A stretch of DNA of 7,904 nucleotides. Source: Prevotellaceae bacterium (GTDB lineage Bacteria > Bacteroidota > Bacteroidia > Bacteroidales > UBA932). This document shows positions 1 to 5,410 of this stretch, in pieces (the first letter of the stretch is position 1; every line of letters begins with the position of its first letter). The DNA is taken from the NCBI GenBank assembly GCA_031259935.1, contig JAIRKV010000025.1:1-7904 (forward strand), read 5' to 3'. Made by a program: the position numbers and the translations under genes. The notes under the pieces are model-generated. The model saw only the letters and a program-made list of their open reading frames with translations, was not told where the DNA came from and did no database searches.

Positions 1-83
1 CAATGATGCAAATTTTTCGTAAAAATTTCACAGCATTTCATTTTTTTATTTTCATTAATAATTCCAAACAAATTAAAGAATTT

Positions 84-2801
84 TCAATAATTCGATTTGA
101 AAAATTGCACATATTCGGCAATGTTTTTGTTTTGTTTTAATTTCTGCAAATTTTCAGGACTTATAATAAAGTGCAGATATTCCGAATCTTTCAGTTTTGC
201 CGTAAAGCCCGATTTTGCCAGCATTTCGCTATAATATGCCTGTGCATCTTTTTTATTTGGAAGCGTTTTTACAAGTATCAACTGATATTTGTCGTTGAAC
301 GGTTCTGTTGCTGTTTCGTAGTTATTATCGAGATAATTATCGGCATTGAACAGAATTATTTCAAATGAAGCCATATTTGCATCAACAGATTTATCTACAA
401 GCGCTGCAATGTAGTGTTCTTTGTCGCTTGGCAAATAATCTTGGCTTTGAGCCGGTATTTGCTGTTCGATATTTTGCGTCTGCGACATTATTCTGACTTC
501 GTCCTGCTGCAATATTTTCAGCATTTCGGATGCAATTTTTTGCGCTTCGCTGCCGCTGTATTTTGTTGTTATTGCGGTCAATGCTTCTTTGTATGCAACA
601 AGATTATTTTCGTAATTTGTGGTAAGCGTTTTCAACAGTTCGAGTCGTGAAATAATTTTATTGTCTTTGTTTTCTGCAATCGCCGAATTTATTAGCGATA
701 AGGCTTCCGCATTTCTGTTTTCTCTGTAAAGGTTTAAAGCCTGTTCGTAATAATTTTCAATTTGTTGTTCTTTACGTTCTGTTTCCTGCAAATATCCGGG
801 ATTGATAATTGACAGTGTAAGAATATTATCGGGGTAATAATTTGTAAGCAACTGTTTATATCTGTTTGCTTCCGCTGTTGCGCCCTTTTCCGTATATAAA
901 TGATAAAGATTATAATATGAAGAGGCTATATATTCGCAGTCGGGAAAGCGTTTTACGAGTTCTTCAAATGCTTCGGTTGCGCGTTTATTGTCGTTCAAGT
1001 CATTTCTGTATGCAATGGCAACCAAATACAGTGCGTGCATAATTTTTTCGTTTGATATTTGCATTGCTTCGGCTGTGAGCGGCAGGTTTTGCAAATAATA
1101 TTCTTTCTGGTCGGGCGTCAGTGAAGGTTTTTGCGGCGCTGTTTTATTCTGGCTGTCGATTTTTGTTGTGTCGCCTGCCGCATCTGTTGCTGCCAGTTCC
1201 GTGCCGTCCTGTATTTCTTCATCAAAAGGATTGCTTTCGAATATTCCTTTGTTTTTACGTCGCCAGTTATCTTCGAGTTTGCGTCTTCCCCAGCGCATGT
1301 TAAATTCGGTCAATCCCTGATTTAACTGTGCCGTATTGTAAAAATACCATTTTGCATTAGCGCCGCGCGAATTTTGAGTTGCAGCGTTTTCGCGTGTTCC
1401 GTAGCGTTCCATATCCGACTGCATTACATAATACTGGCGACTTTGTTCTGCCTGTTGCTGTTCTTCTTTTTGCTTTTTTGCTTCTGTTACCAGATTGTCT
1501 ATTATTTTATCGCGTTCGGATTGAGGCATTTTTGCAATGTTTTGCAAACTGTCTTCGCGTTCTACGATTTCAAGATTCGGCGATAAAACTTCAAGCATGT
1601 CAATTTTGTTTACGGCATCTGCATAATCATTATGCGTCTGAGGCAGCGATGTTCGCGCTTCTTTGTAATTATAAAACGACTTTACAAAATCGGGCATTGT
1701 AAAAAACAGATCAGCCAAAGCTTTGTGTGAAAGTCCGAGCTGTATGGTATTATCAAGATTTTTTTCTGTTGATTTCAGGTAATAATCAACAGCCGTTTGA
1801 GTATTGTTGTTTATACGTTCAAGATTTCCGAGAGCATAATAAATCTGGTCTAAATATTCTTCATTTTTTTTATCTTTCAGCATTTTTGTATAAAGCGATT
1901 TCAGTTCGCTGCCTTGCGTATTCGGGTCGAATGAATTTGCTTTTTGAATTTGTGCTGCAAAACGCACGCTGTAAGGAGCGTTCATTTTCGAAACTTTTGT
2001 AAAATATTTTAATGCACTTTCTTTATTTCCCGTTTTTTGGTATAATTGAGCAAGCAGAAAGGTATATCGTGTTTTCACCAGCCGTTTTTTTGTAAATTCC
2101 AGCGCCTTTTGCAAACGTTCTGCCGCTTCACCGTATTTTTTCTGTTTTATAAGCAAATTTGCCCATGCCGAATGATACATTTGATGATGCTGTTTCGGAT
2201 AATTTCGTATTCTGCTTATGGCTTTTAATCGGTTTTCGGCATCTTCCAAATCGTTACGCTCGGTTGAAATTATTGCGCTCCATATATGCGATTCGTATAA
2301 AACGGTATCTTTTGCATATTGCGATTCCATATATTCGAGCGTTGCCGCTGCTCCGGTGTAATCCTGCATGTATGCCTGCGATTTTGCTATAAGCATGTGC
2401 GATTGAGCAACTTTGTCGTTAAATTCTTTTTTATTGTAAAATGCCCGTTCTTCCTTGTCCATTTTTTTTCCACGCGGGCGTTCGGGTTTTGCTGTTATCG
2501 AATGATCCTGTATAACCTTATTTGATTTTGTAATGGCTCGGTCCATGTCGGATGTTACTTTGTTTGGCGTTTCGCTGAACGAAAACGAAAATACGGGCAA
2601 TAATTCATCAAACGATGCAGGATATGTTTCTTCGGCTTTTTTAATTCCTTCCTTATAACTTTCGTAACCGTTGAAATACGTATTGTAATGTCCCGTAAAT
2701 TTATGAAAAGCGCGTGTTGTTGCCGTATTTTTTTTGTTTGAACACGAAACAAAAATCGTAAACAAAACGACAAATCCGATTATTTTTTGTGTATATTTCA
2801 T
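84..2801 (-). CDS. porW: Type IX secretion system TPR lipoprotein PorW/SprE
   Basis: The 905-residue product begins with a short hydrophobic signal (about residues 6-19) and a lipobox ending FVSC, so Cys20 is the expected lipidation site. A conserved N-terminal block follows (AFHKFTGHYNTYFNG, 31-45). TPR-like helical hairpins lie at about 135-166, 207-235, 243-272, 318-386 and 585-656. A Glu/Gln-rich charged linker occupies about 425-455. The tryptophan-rich segment at 484-517 (WYFYNTAQLN, then WGRRKLEDNWRRKNK) is the family's most recognisable signature. A separate alpha/beta domain closes the protein (about 795-905). In the family, PorW (Porphyromonas) and SprE (Flavobacterium, about 870 residues) are needed for type IX secretion, and SprE also for gliding. 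PorW is thought to connect the PorK/PorN ring to the translocon. No other por/spr gene is adjacent, which is usual. The start is supported by the lipoprotein signal and a TATCTTTG box just upstream. Family identity is confident; the individual TPR limits are approximate. Confidence 0.93.
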   Translation of the reverse strand: MKYTQKIIGFVVLFTIFVSCSNKKNTATTRAFHKFTGHYNTYFNGYESYKEGIKKAEETYPASFDELLPVFSFSFSETPNKVTSDMDRAITKSNKVIQDHSITAKPERPRGKKMDKEERAFYNKKEFNDKVAQSHMLIAKSQAYMQDYTGAAATLEYMESQYAKDTVLYESHIWSAIISTERNDLEDAENRLKAISRIRNYPKQHHQMYHSAWANLLIKQKKYGEAAERLQKALEFTKKRLVKTRYTFLLAQLYQKTGNKESALKYFTKVSKMNAPYSVRFAAQIQKANSFDPNTQGSELKSLYTKMLKDKKNEEYLDQIYYALGNLERINNNTQTAVDYYLKSTEKNLDNTIQLGLSHKALADLFFTMPDFVKSFYNYKEARTSLPQTHNDYADAVNKIDMLEVLSPNLEIVEREDSLQNIAKMPQSERDKIIDNLVTEAKKQKEEQQQAEQSRQYYVMQSDMERYGTRENAATQNSRGANAKWYFYNTAQLNQGLTEFNMRWGRRKLEDNWRRKNKGIFESNPFDEEIQDGTELAATDAAGDTTKIDSQNKTAPQKPSLTPDQKEYYLQNLPLTAEAMQISNEKIMHALYLVAIAYRNDLNDNKRATEAFEELVKRFPDCEYIASSYYNLYHLYTEKGATAEANRYKQLLTNYYPDNILTLSIINPGYLQETERKEQQIENYYEQALNLYRENRNAEALSLINSAIAENKDNKIISRLELLKTLTTNYENNLVAYKEALTAITTKYSGSEAQKIASEMLKILQQDEVRIMSQTQNIEQQIPAQSQDYLPSDKEHYIAALVDKSVDANMASFEIILFNADNYLDNNYETATEPFNDKYQLILVKTLPNKKDAQAYYSEMLAKSGFTAKLKDSEYLHFIISPENLQKLKQNKNIAEYVQFFKSNY

Positions 2802-2825
2802 CTATTTATCTTTATAAATAAAACA

Positions 2826-2833
2826 CAAAGATA
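2826..2833 (-). promoter_or_regulatory. Promoter -7 box of porW
   Basis: On the minus strand this reads TATCTTTG, an exact match to the Bacteroidota sigma-ABfr -7 consensus TAnnTTTG. It ends 24 nt before the porW ATG, so a start site about 7 nt downstream would give a leader of about 18 nt. No clear TTTG -33 element is seen at the expected spacing. The DNA before the ATG is A-rich, without a Shine-Dalgarno sequence. Confidence 0.65.
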
Positions 2834-2885
2834 ATTTTTCTTTGTTTAATTGCATATTATTAACATAAAATACTCGAATATTTTT

Positions 2886-2909
2886 CCTGTTAATAATAAA
2901 AATTAACAG
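2886..2909. other. Inverted repeat between divergent porW and kbl
   Basis: CTGTTAAT (2887-2894) and ATTAACAG (2902-2909) form a perfect 8-bp inverted repeat around a 7-nt A-rich spacer, followed on the plus strand by TTTT. It lies 54-76 nt upstream of the porW -7 box and about 170 nt upstream of the kbl -7 box, so it could be an operator for either gene or simply a small hairpin. The first 15 nt (CCTGTTAATAATAAA) recur exactly at 5351-5365, where they also start a hairpin. A half-site TTATTAACA lies at 2857-2865. The function is unknown. Confidence 0.4.
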
Positions 2910-3081
2910 TTTTACAAGATTTAATCGTCTAAAAACCTGCAAAAACAATTCCGATTTGACACGCGACAGAATATCATGCCTGCAAAAAACGCTATTTTAA
3001 AAAACAGTTTTTCGATTTTTATAAAATACAGTCAATTTTCAATATTTTTTTTCAAAAACATTATATATGACAATTTATTTG

Positions 3082-3089
3082 TAATTTTG
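3082..3089 (+). promoter_or_regulatory. Promoter -7 box of kbl
   Basis: TAATTTTG matches the Bacteroidota TAnnTTTG -7 consensus and sits 24 nt before the ATG at 3114, the same geometry as the porW promoter. It decides the start of kbl. The frame is open upstream to an ATG at 2976, but the box lies inside that extension, so transcripts from it could encode only the 3114 start. No clear -33 element is visible. Confidence 0.6.
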
Positions 3090-3113
3090 AGCAAAATTTT
3101 ACAAAATATCAAT

Positions 3114-4304
3114 ATGTACGGAAAAATTAAAAATTATTTACAGCAAACTCTTGCCGACATTGAATCGGCAGGGCTTTATAAAAACGAGCGAATTATTGTT
3201 TCGTCTCAACAGGCAAATATAAAAATCAGTACAGGCAAAGATGTGCTTAATTTTTGCGCAAACAACTATCTGGGTCTGTCGAATAATCAGCGATTGATTG
3301 ATGCCGCCAAACGCGCCATGGATACTTATGGTTTTGGACTTTCGAGCGTGCGATTTATTTGCGGCACGCAAAATATTCACAAGGAACTTGAAGCCGCAAT
3401 AAGCGGATACTTCGGAACGGAAGACACAATATTGTATGCCGCCTGTTTTGATGCAAACGGAGGCGTTTTTGAACCTTTGTTCGACGAAAACGATGCAATA
3501 ATTTCGGATGCTTTAAATCACGCTTCCATTATTGATGGCGTGCGACTTTGCAAAGCAGTTCGCTATCGCTACGCAAATGCCGACATGTCGGAACTTGAAA
3601 AATGCCTGATTGAATCTCAGCCACAGCGTCATCGTATTATTGTTACCGATGGAGTGTTTTCGATGGATGGAAATGTTGCTCCGATGGATAAAATTTGCGA
3701 TTTGGCAGACAGATATGATGCGCTGGTTATGGTTGACGAATGTCATTCGGCAGGCGTTGTTGGTAAAACAGGACGCGGCGTAAGCGAACTGTTCAATTTA
3801 TACGGTCGCATTGACATTCATACAGGAACTCTCGGCAAATCATTCGGCGGCGCTGTCGGCGGATTTACCACAGGACGCAAAGAAATTATAAATTTGCTGC
3901 GTCAACGCTCACGTCCTTATCTGTTCTCAAACTCAATACCTCCGGCAGTTGTTGGAGCAGGAATCGAAATGTTTAAAATGCTGGAAGAAAGCAATGAACT
4001 TCATGCAAAACAGCAACGAAATGTAGAATATTTCAGAAATAAAATGACAGATGCCGGCTTTGATATAAAACCCACTCAATCTGCAATATGTGCAGTAATG
4101 CTTTATGATGCAAAACTTTCGCAGATATTTGCTTCGCACATGTTGGACGAAGGAATTTATGTTACAGGTTTTTATTATCCTGTTGTGCCACAAAATCAGG
4201 CGCGTATCCGTGTACAGATTTCGGCAGCACACGAGCAGCAACATCTCGACAAGGCAATCGAAGCATTTATAAAAACAGGAAAAAAACTCAATGTTATTAA
4301 ATAA
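3114..4304 (+). CDS. kbl: Glycine C-acetyltransferase (2-amino-3-ketobutyrate CoA ligase)
   Basis: This is a PLP-dependent alpha-oxoamine synthase that cleaves 2-amino-3-oxobutyrate with CoA to glycine and acetyl-CoA, the second step of threonine degradation after threonine 3-dehydrogenase. The 396 residues compare with 398 in E. coli Kbl. Visible motifs are NFCANNYLGLSN (46-57), CFDANGG (111-117) for cofactor binding, the Kbl-type block SDALNHASIIDGVRLCKA (131-148) with His136, Ser183, Asp208 and His211 in VDECHSAG, the Schiff-base Lys242 in HTGTLGKSFGG, and Arg366 in QARIRVQISAAH for the substrate carboxylate. The CFDANGG and DALNHASIIDGVRLCKA blocks favour Kbl over the related serine palmitoyltransferase and BioF enzymes. 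The ATG at 3114 gives the family's usual N-terminus; the 46-residue upstream extension is AT-rich, unlike the family, and contains the promoter. No threonine dehydrogenase gene is adjacent, so it would have to lie elsewhere. Confidence 0.95.
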   Translation: MYGKIKNYLQQTLADIESAGLYKNERIIVSSQQANIKISTGKDVLNFCANNYLGLSNNQRLIDAAKRAMDTYGFGLSSVRFICGTQNIHKELEAAISGYFGTEDTILYAACFDANGGVFEPLFDENDAIISDALNHASIIDGVRLCKAVRYRYANADMSELEKCLIESQPQRHRIIVTDGVFSMDGNVAPMDKICDLADRYDALVMVDECHSAGVVGKTGRGVSELFNLYGRIDIHTGTLGKSFGGAVGGFTTGRKEIINLLRQRSRPYLFSNSIPPAVVGAGIEMFKMLEESNELHAKQQRNVEYFRNKMTDAGFDIKPTQSAICAVMLYDAKLSQIFASHMLDEGIYVTGFYYPVVPQNQARIRVQISAAHEQQHLDKAIEAFIKTGKKLNVIK

Positions 4305-4318
4305 TCGCTCCTTAAAAA
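4305..4318 (+). repeat. First copy of TCGCTCCTTAAAAA repeat, next to the kbl stop
   Basis: These 14 nt recur exactly at 4775-4788 in the same direction, and an inverted, one-base-different copy lies at 5321-5334. Both plus-strand copies are preceded by ATAATC, and here that includes the kbl stop codon. The copy therefore begins at the very end of kbl. It continues into the AAAAACTGCTTAAATT repeat at 4314-4333. Confidence 0.6.
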
Positions 4319-4333
4319 CTGCTTAAATTACAT
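4314..4333 (+). repeat. Dispersed 20-nt repeat, copy 1
   Basis: AAAAACTGCTTAAATTACAT matches AGAAACTGTTTAAATTCCAT at 7811-7830 in 17 of 20 positions, in the same direction and 3.5 kb away. Both copies lie in intergenic DNA beside genes. The origin is unknown. Confidence 0.4.
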
Positions 4334-4464
4334 ATTAATTGTACATTAAATGTAAAAAACGATGAATAGAATTGCAGATTTTTGTGTCAATACTGATAAA
4401 AACTCTGCAAAACAGGCAACGCTTTTTGTTGTTTATTGTCTGTAAATAAAACAGATTTTGGCAG

Positions 4465-4620
4465 TTTGTCCCGTCAGGGACAAAATATCGGTAGAACGAT
4501 AATCATCGCCGAGCGGTTCGCGCGAGGCATTGTCAATGACTTGAAACACCGTCGGTAACTCGCGCGAAATTCAGGTAAACGTGTTTTTTTCTACCGAGCG
4601 ATGCATCCCGCCGGGATGCA
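4465..4620. repeat. 156-bp concentric inverted-repeat element (REPIN/MITE-like)
   Basis: Three nested pairs share the same centre, 4542.5. The outermost pair is two small hairpins: TTTGTCCC/GGGACAAA with a 4-nt loop (4465-4484) and TGCATCCC/GGGATGCA with a 3-nt loop (4602-4620). Inside them TCGGTAGAA (4488-4496) pairs with TTCTACCGA (4589-4597), and TTCGCGCGAG (4517-4526) pairs with CTCGCGCGAA (4559-4568). The DNA between the arms is not complementary, so selection on the arms is suggested over a recent inverted duplication. The element is more GC-rich than its surroundings and has no coding frame. Two inverted hairpin units with a shared spacer resemble REPINs, but the specific GTAG-hairpin order of enterobacterial REPs is not reproduced. 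Confidence 0.7.
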
Positions 4621-4636
4621 GGAAACAAATAAACAA

Positions 4637-4716
4637 TAAGGTAATAAGGTTAAAGTATGTGTGTTATCTGTTGCTACTAAGGTTGTTTTGTTTTTGAAAT
4701 AAGGTGGAAATAAGGT
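4637..4716 (+). repeat. Cluster of five TAAGGT direct repeats
   Basis: TAAGGT occurs at 4637, 4645, 4678, 4700 and 4711, four of them within ATAAGGT. Spacings are 8, 33, 22 and 11 nt, the last three being multiples of 11, about one helical turn. No gene starts directly downstream. It could be decayed tandem repeat DNA or a cluster of protein-binding sites; nothing decides between them. Confidence 0.4.
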
Positions 4717-4773
4717 TTTTGTGTCGGCATTGCTTTTTTTGTAATGATGTGCTGGTTTGTTACTGAATAATCA

Positions 4774-4800
4774 GTCGCTCCTTAAAAATAAAAAAAACAG
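4774..4800 (+). repeat. Left 27-nt terminal inverted repeat
   Basis: This begins GTCGCTCCTTAAAAATA, runs through eight A residues and ends CAG. It pairs with 5309-5335, with differences only at position 4 (G versus A) and position 24 (A versus T). Its TCGCTCCTTAAAAA core is shared with 4305-4318. Confidence 0.75.
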
Positions 4801-4810
4801 TAAACAAAAA

Positions 4811-4825
4811 TATCCCGTAGGGATA
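4811..4825. repeat. TATCCC-GTA-GGGATA hairpin
   Basis: A perfect 6-bp stem encloses a 3-nt loop. It is the third CCC/GGG hairpin of the region and resembles the end hairpins of the 4465-4620 element (TGCATCCC/GGGATGCA in particular). It could be a solitary half of the same family. No T-run follows, so it is not a terminator. Confidence 0.5.
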
Positions 4826-4872
4826 GGCGTAATTGCAAGGAACATTTAATAATTTAAAATGAAAAAAAGCAT

Positions 4873-4892
4873 GTCTTCGCTCGCAATGACGA
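4873..4892 (+). repeat. REP-like sequence, short copy
   Basis: GTCTTCGCTCGCAATGACGA contains the parts TTCGCTC and GCAAT that occur, in inverted orientation and separated by extra bases, in the longer copy at 5222-5254. It resembles the GCGAAGC-rich palindromic repeats found in many bacterial genomes that are often mistranslated as a protein. It looks like a deletion derivative of the longer copy. Confidence 0.5.
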
Positions 4893-4910
4893 ACAAAACA
4901 AATAACAAAA

Positions 4911-4939
4911 AAATTCGTGTAAATTCGTGTAATTCGTGG
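4911..4939 (+). repeat. Tandem AAATTCGTGT repeat
   Basis: AAATTCGTGT occurs twice in perfect tandem (4911-4920 and 4921-4930), followed by a partial third unit AATTCGTGG (4931-4939). The 10-nt period is close to one helical turn. No gene lies close downstream that it could plausibly control. Confidence 0.6.
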
Positions 4940-4984
4940 ACTGAAAAACAAGAAAAATTCACCCATTAAGTGTTAAATTTTTTT

Positions 4985-5010
4985 TGTCTTATAATTTATA
5001 TTATAGGACA
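4985..5010. repeat. AT-rich hairpin, copy 1
   Basis: TGTCTTATAAT (4985-4995) pairs with ATTATAGGACA (5000-5010), giving 11 pairs with one G-U and a TTAT loop. It is an inverted copy of the hairpin core at 5129-5154: 23 of 26 positions are identical, and two of the three differences form a compensatory T-A/A-T exchange within the stem. The direct repeat AAGTGTTAAATTT lies just before it (4968-4980) and recurs directly after copy 2 (5157-5169). Confidence 0.65.
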
Positions 5011-5058
5011 ACGTTTATCTTGCGCAAAGTTAAATAAATATTTAATAATACAAACCCC

Positions 5059-5091
5059 ATATTTTTAAAATATTTTTAGAATATTTTTAAA
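5059..5091 (+). repeat. Three tandem 11-nt ATATTTTTARA units
   Basis: Units at 5059-5069, 5070-5080 and 5081-5091 read ATATTTTTAAA, ATATTTTTAGA and ATATTTTTAAA. The T-tracts recur every 11 nt, roughly in phase with the helix, which can produce intrinsic curvature. They lie almost exactly at the centre of the surrounding nested inverted repeats. Confidence 0.65.
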
Positions 5092-5126
5092 ATAAATTTA
5101 CAATACATTATTATGCAATTATTTAG

Positions 5127-5156
5127 CCTGACTTATAATATAAATTATAAGTCAGG
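5127..5156. repeat. AT-rich hairpin, copy 2
   Basis: CCTGACTTATAAT (5127-5139) and ATTATAAGTCAGG (5144-5156) form a perfect 13-bp stem with an ATAA loop, the strongest hairpin in the window. Its core is the inverted counterpart of 4985-5010. No T-run follows on either strand, so it is unlikely to be an intrinsic terminator in spite of its position between convergent genes. Confidence 0.7.
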
Positions 5157-5221
5157 AAGTGTTAAATTTCAGCCGATATTTAACCAATAATAACTGAACG
5201 TTTGTTTTTTTTGTTTTCATA

Positions 5222-5254
5222 GATTGCGAGGAGCGAAGCGACGAAGCAATGACG
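5222..5254 (+). repeat. REP-like palindromic repeat, long copy
   Basis: The sequence starts GATTGCGAGGAGCGAAGCG and ends GAAGCAATGACG; ATTGC (5223-5227) and GCAAT (5246-5250) form its outer arms. It belongs to the commonly seen GCGAAGCG-rich class of intergenic repeats in bacteria (recognised from memory, not searched). The short copy at 4873-4892 is in inverted orientation to its first half. Confidence 0.55.
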
Positions 5255-5308
5255 TGCTGCTTGCATTTATGTCAAAGCAAACCCGATAGAAATAATACGA
5301 CATTATTG

Positions 5309-5335
5309 CTGATTTTTTTATTTTTAAGGAGTGAC
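5309..5335 (-). repeat. Right 27-nt terminal inverted repeat
   Basis: Read on the minus strand it begins GTCACTCCTTAAAAATA and ends TCAG, matching the left repeat at 4774-4800 in 25 of 27 positions. It ends 75 nt before the stop codon of the hydrolase gene. Confidence 0.75.
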
Positions 5336-5349
5336 AAAGTATGCAAATC

Positions 5350-5373
5350 GCCTGTTAATAATAAATTACAGGC
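5350..5373. repeat. GCCTGT/ACAGGC hairpin after the hydrolase gene
   Basis: GCCTGT (5350-5355) and ACAGGC (5368-5373) form a 6-bp stem with a 12-nt AT-rich loop. It starts 37 nt beyond the stop codon of the minus-strand hydrolase gene, but the DNA following on that strand is GATTTGC and not a T-run, so termination is doubtful. CCTGTTAATAATAAA here is identical to 2886-2900. Confidence 0.35.
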
Positions 5374-5410
5374 AAAATTTAATGAAGAAAAATACACGTA
5401 AATTAATTTA

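Larger units (their letters stand above)
4774..5335. mobile_element. Putative 562-bp non-autonomous element with 27-nt terminal inverted repeats
   Basis: The ends at 4774-4800 and 5309-5335 are inverted copies of one another, identical at 25 of 27 positions (starting GTCRCTCCTTAAAAAT and ending CAG). Two more inverted pairs lie inside, around nearly the same centre: REP-like sequences (4873-4892 and 5222-5254) and AT-rich hairpins (4985-5010 and 5127-5156). There is no transposase or other credible gene, so mobility would depend on an enzyme encoded elsewhere, as for MITEs. No target-site duplication is evident. An alternative is that the repeats accumulated independently. The boundaries are clear; the mobile nature is an inference. 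Confidence 0.45.
4305..5410. other. Long non-coding region between convergent genes, filled with short repeats
   Basis: No credible gene is seen on either strand in these 1.1 kb. The longest open frame (minus strand, 4760-4966) translates repeat DNA. No tRNA- or rRNA-like sequence is apparent. The kbl and hydrolase genes both run into this region, and no hairpin followed by a T-run that would be a convincing terminator was found for either. The region instead holds several families of structured repeats, listed separately. Together they make it a repeat nest where insertions would not break a gene. Confidence 0.8.

Noticed and set aside
10..28. AAATTTTT/AAAAATTT hairpin as a terminator for porW
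   Set aside because: The stem is only A-T pairs and on the minus strand is followed by TTTGCATC, not a T-run, so an intrinsic terminator cannot be supported.
171..2525. Several plus-strand open frames of 60-107 codons opposite porW
   Set aside because: They are antisense shadows of a gene with strong family identity; they are Phe/Cys/Leu-rich with no promoter or motif of their own.
2976..3113. N-terminal extension of kbl from an ATG at 2976
   Set aside because: The 46 extra residues are Phe/Ile/Asn-rich translation of AT-rich DNA, are not part of the Kbl family's usual length, and contain the TAATTTTG promoter box.
4374..4408. Imperfect GCAGATTTTT/AAAAA-TCTGC hairpin as a kbl terminator
   Set aside because: It has a bulged base and a 14-nt loop, is AT-weak in the middle, and is followed by AAAACAGG, not a T-run.
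4465..4620. tRNA or riboswitch in the GC-richer patch
   Set aside because: The GGTTCGCGCGAGGC stretch recalls a T-loop, but no acceptor, D or anticodon arms fit around it. No gene starts directly downstream that a riboswitch could control.
4760..4966. A 68-codon minus-strand open frame in the repeat region
   Set aside because: It translates the terminal inverted repeat, the TATCCC hairpin, the REP-like sequence and the AAATTCGTGT repeats (giving RITRIYTN and RHCERR strings, typical of spurious repeat-derived ORFs). There is no promoter box and no coding-like codon pattern.
4774..5335. CRISPR array from the many short repeats
   Set aside because: Repeat units differ in sequence and length, spacers are not regular, and there is no cas gene in the window.
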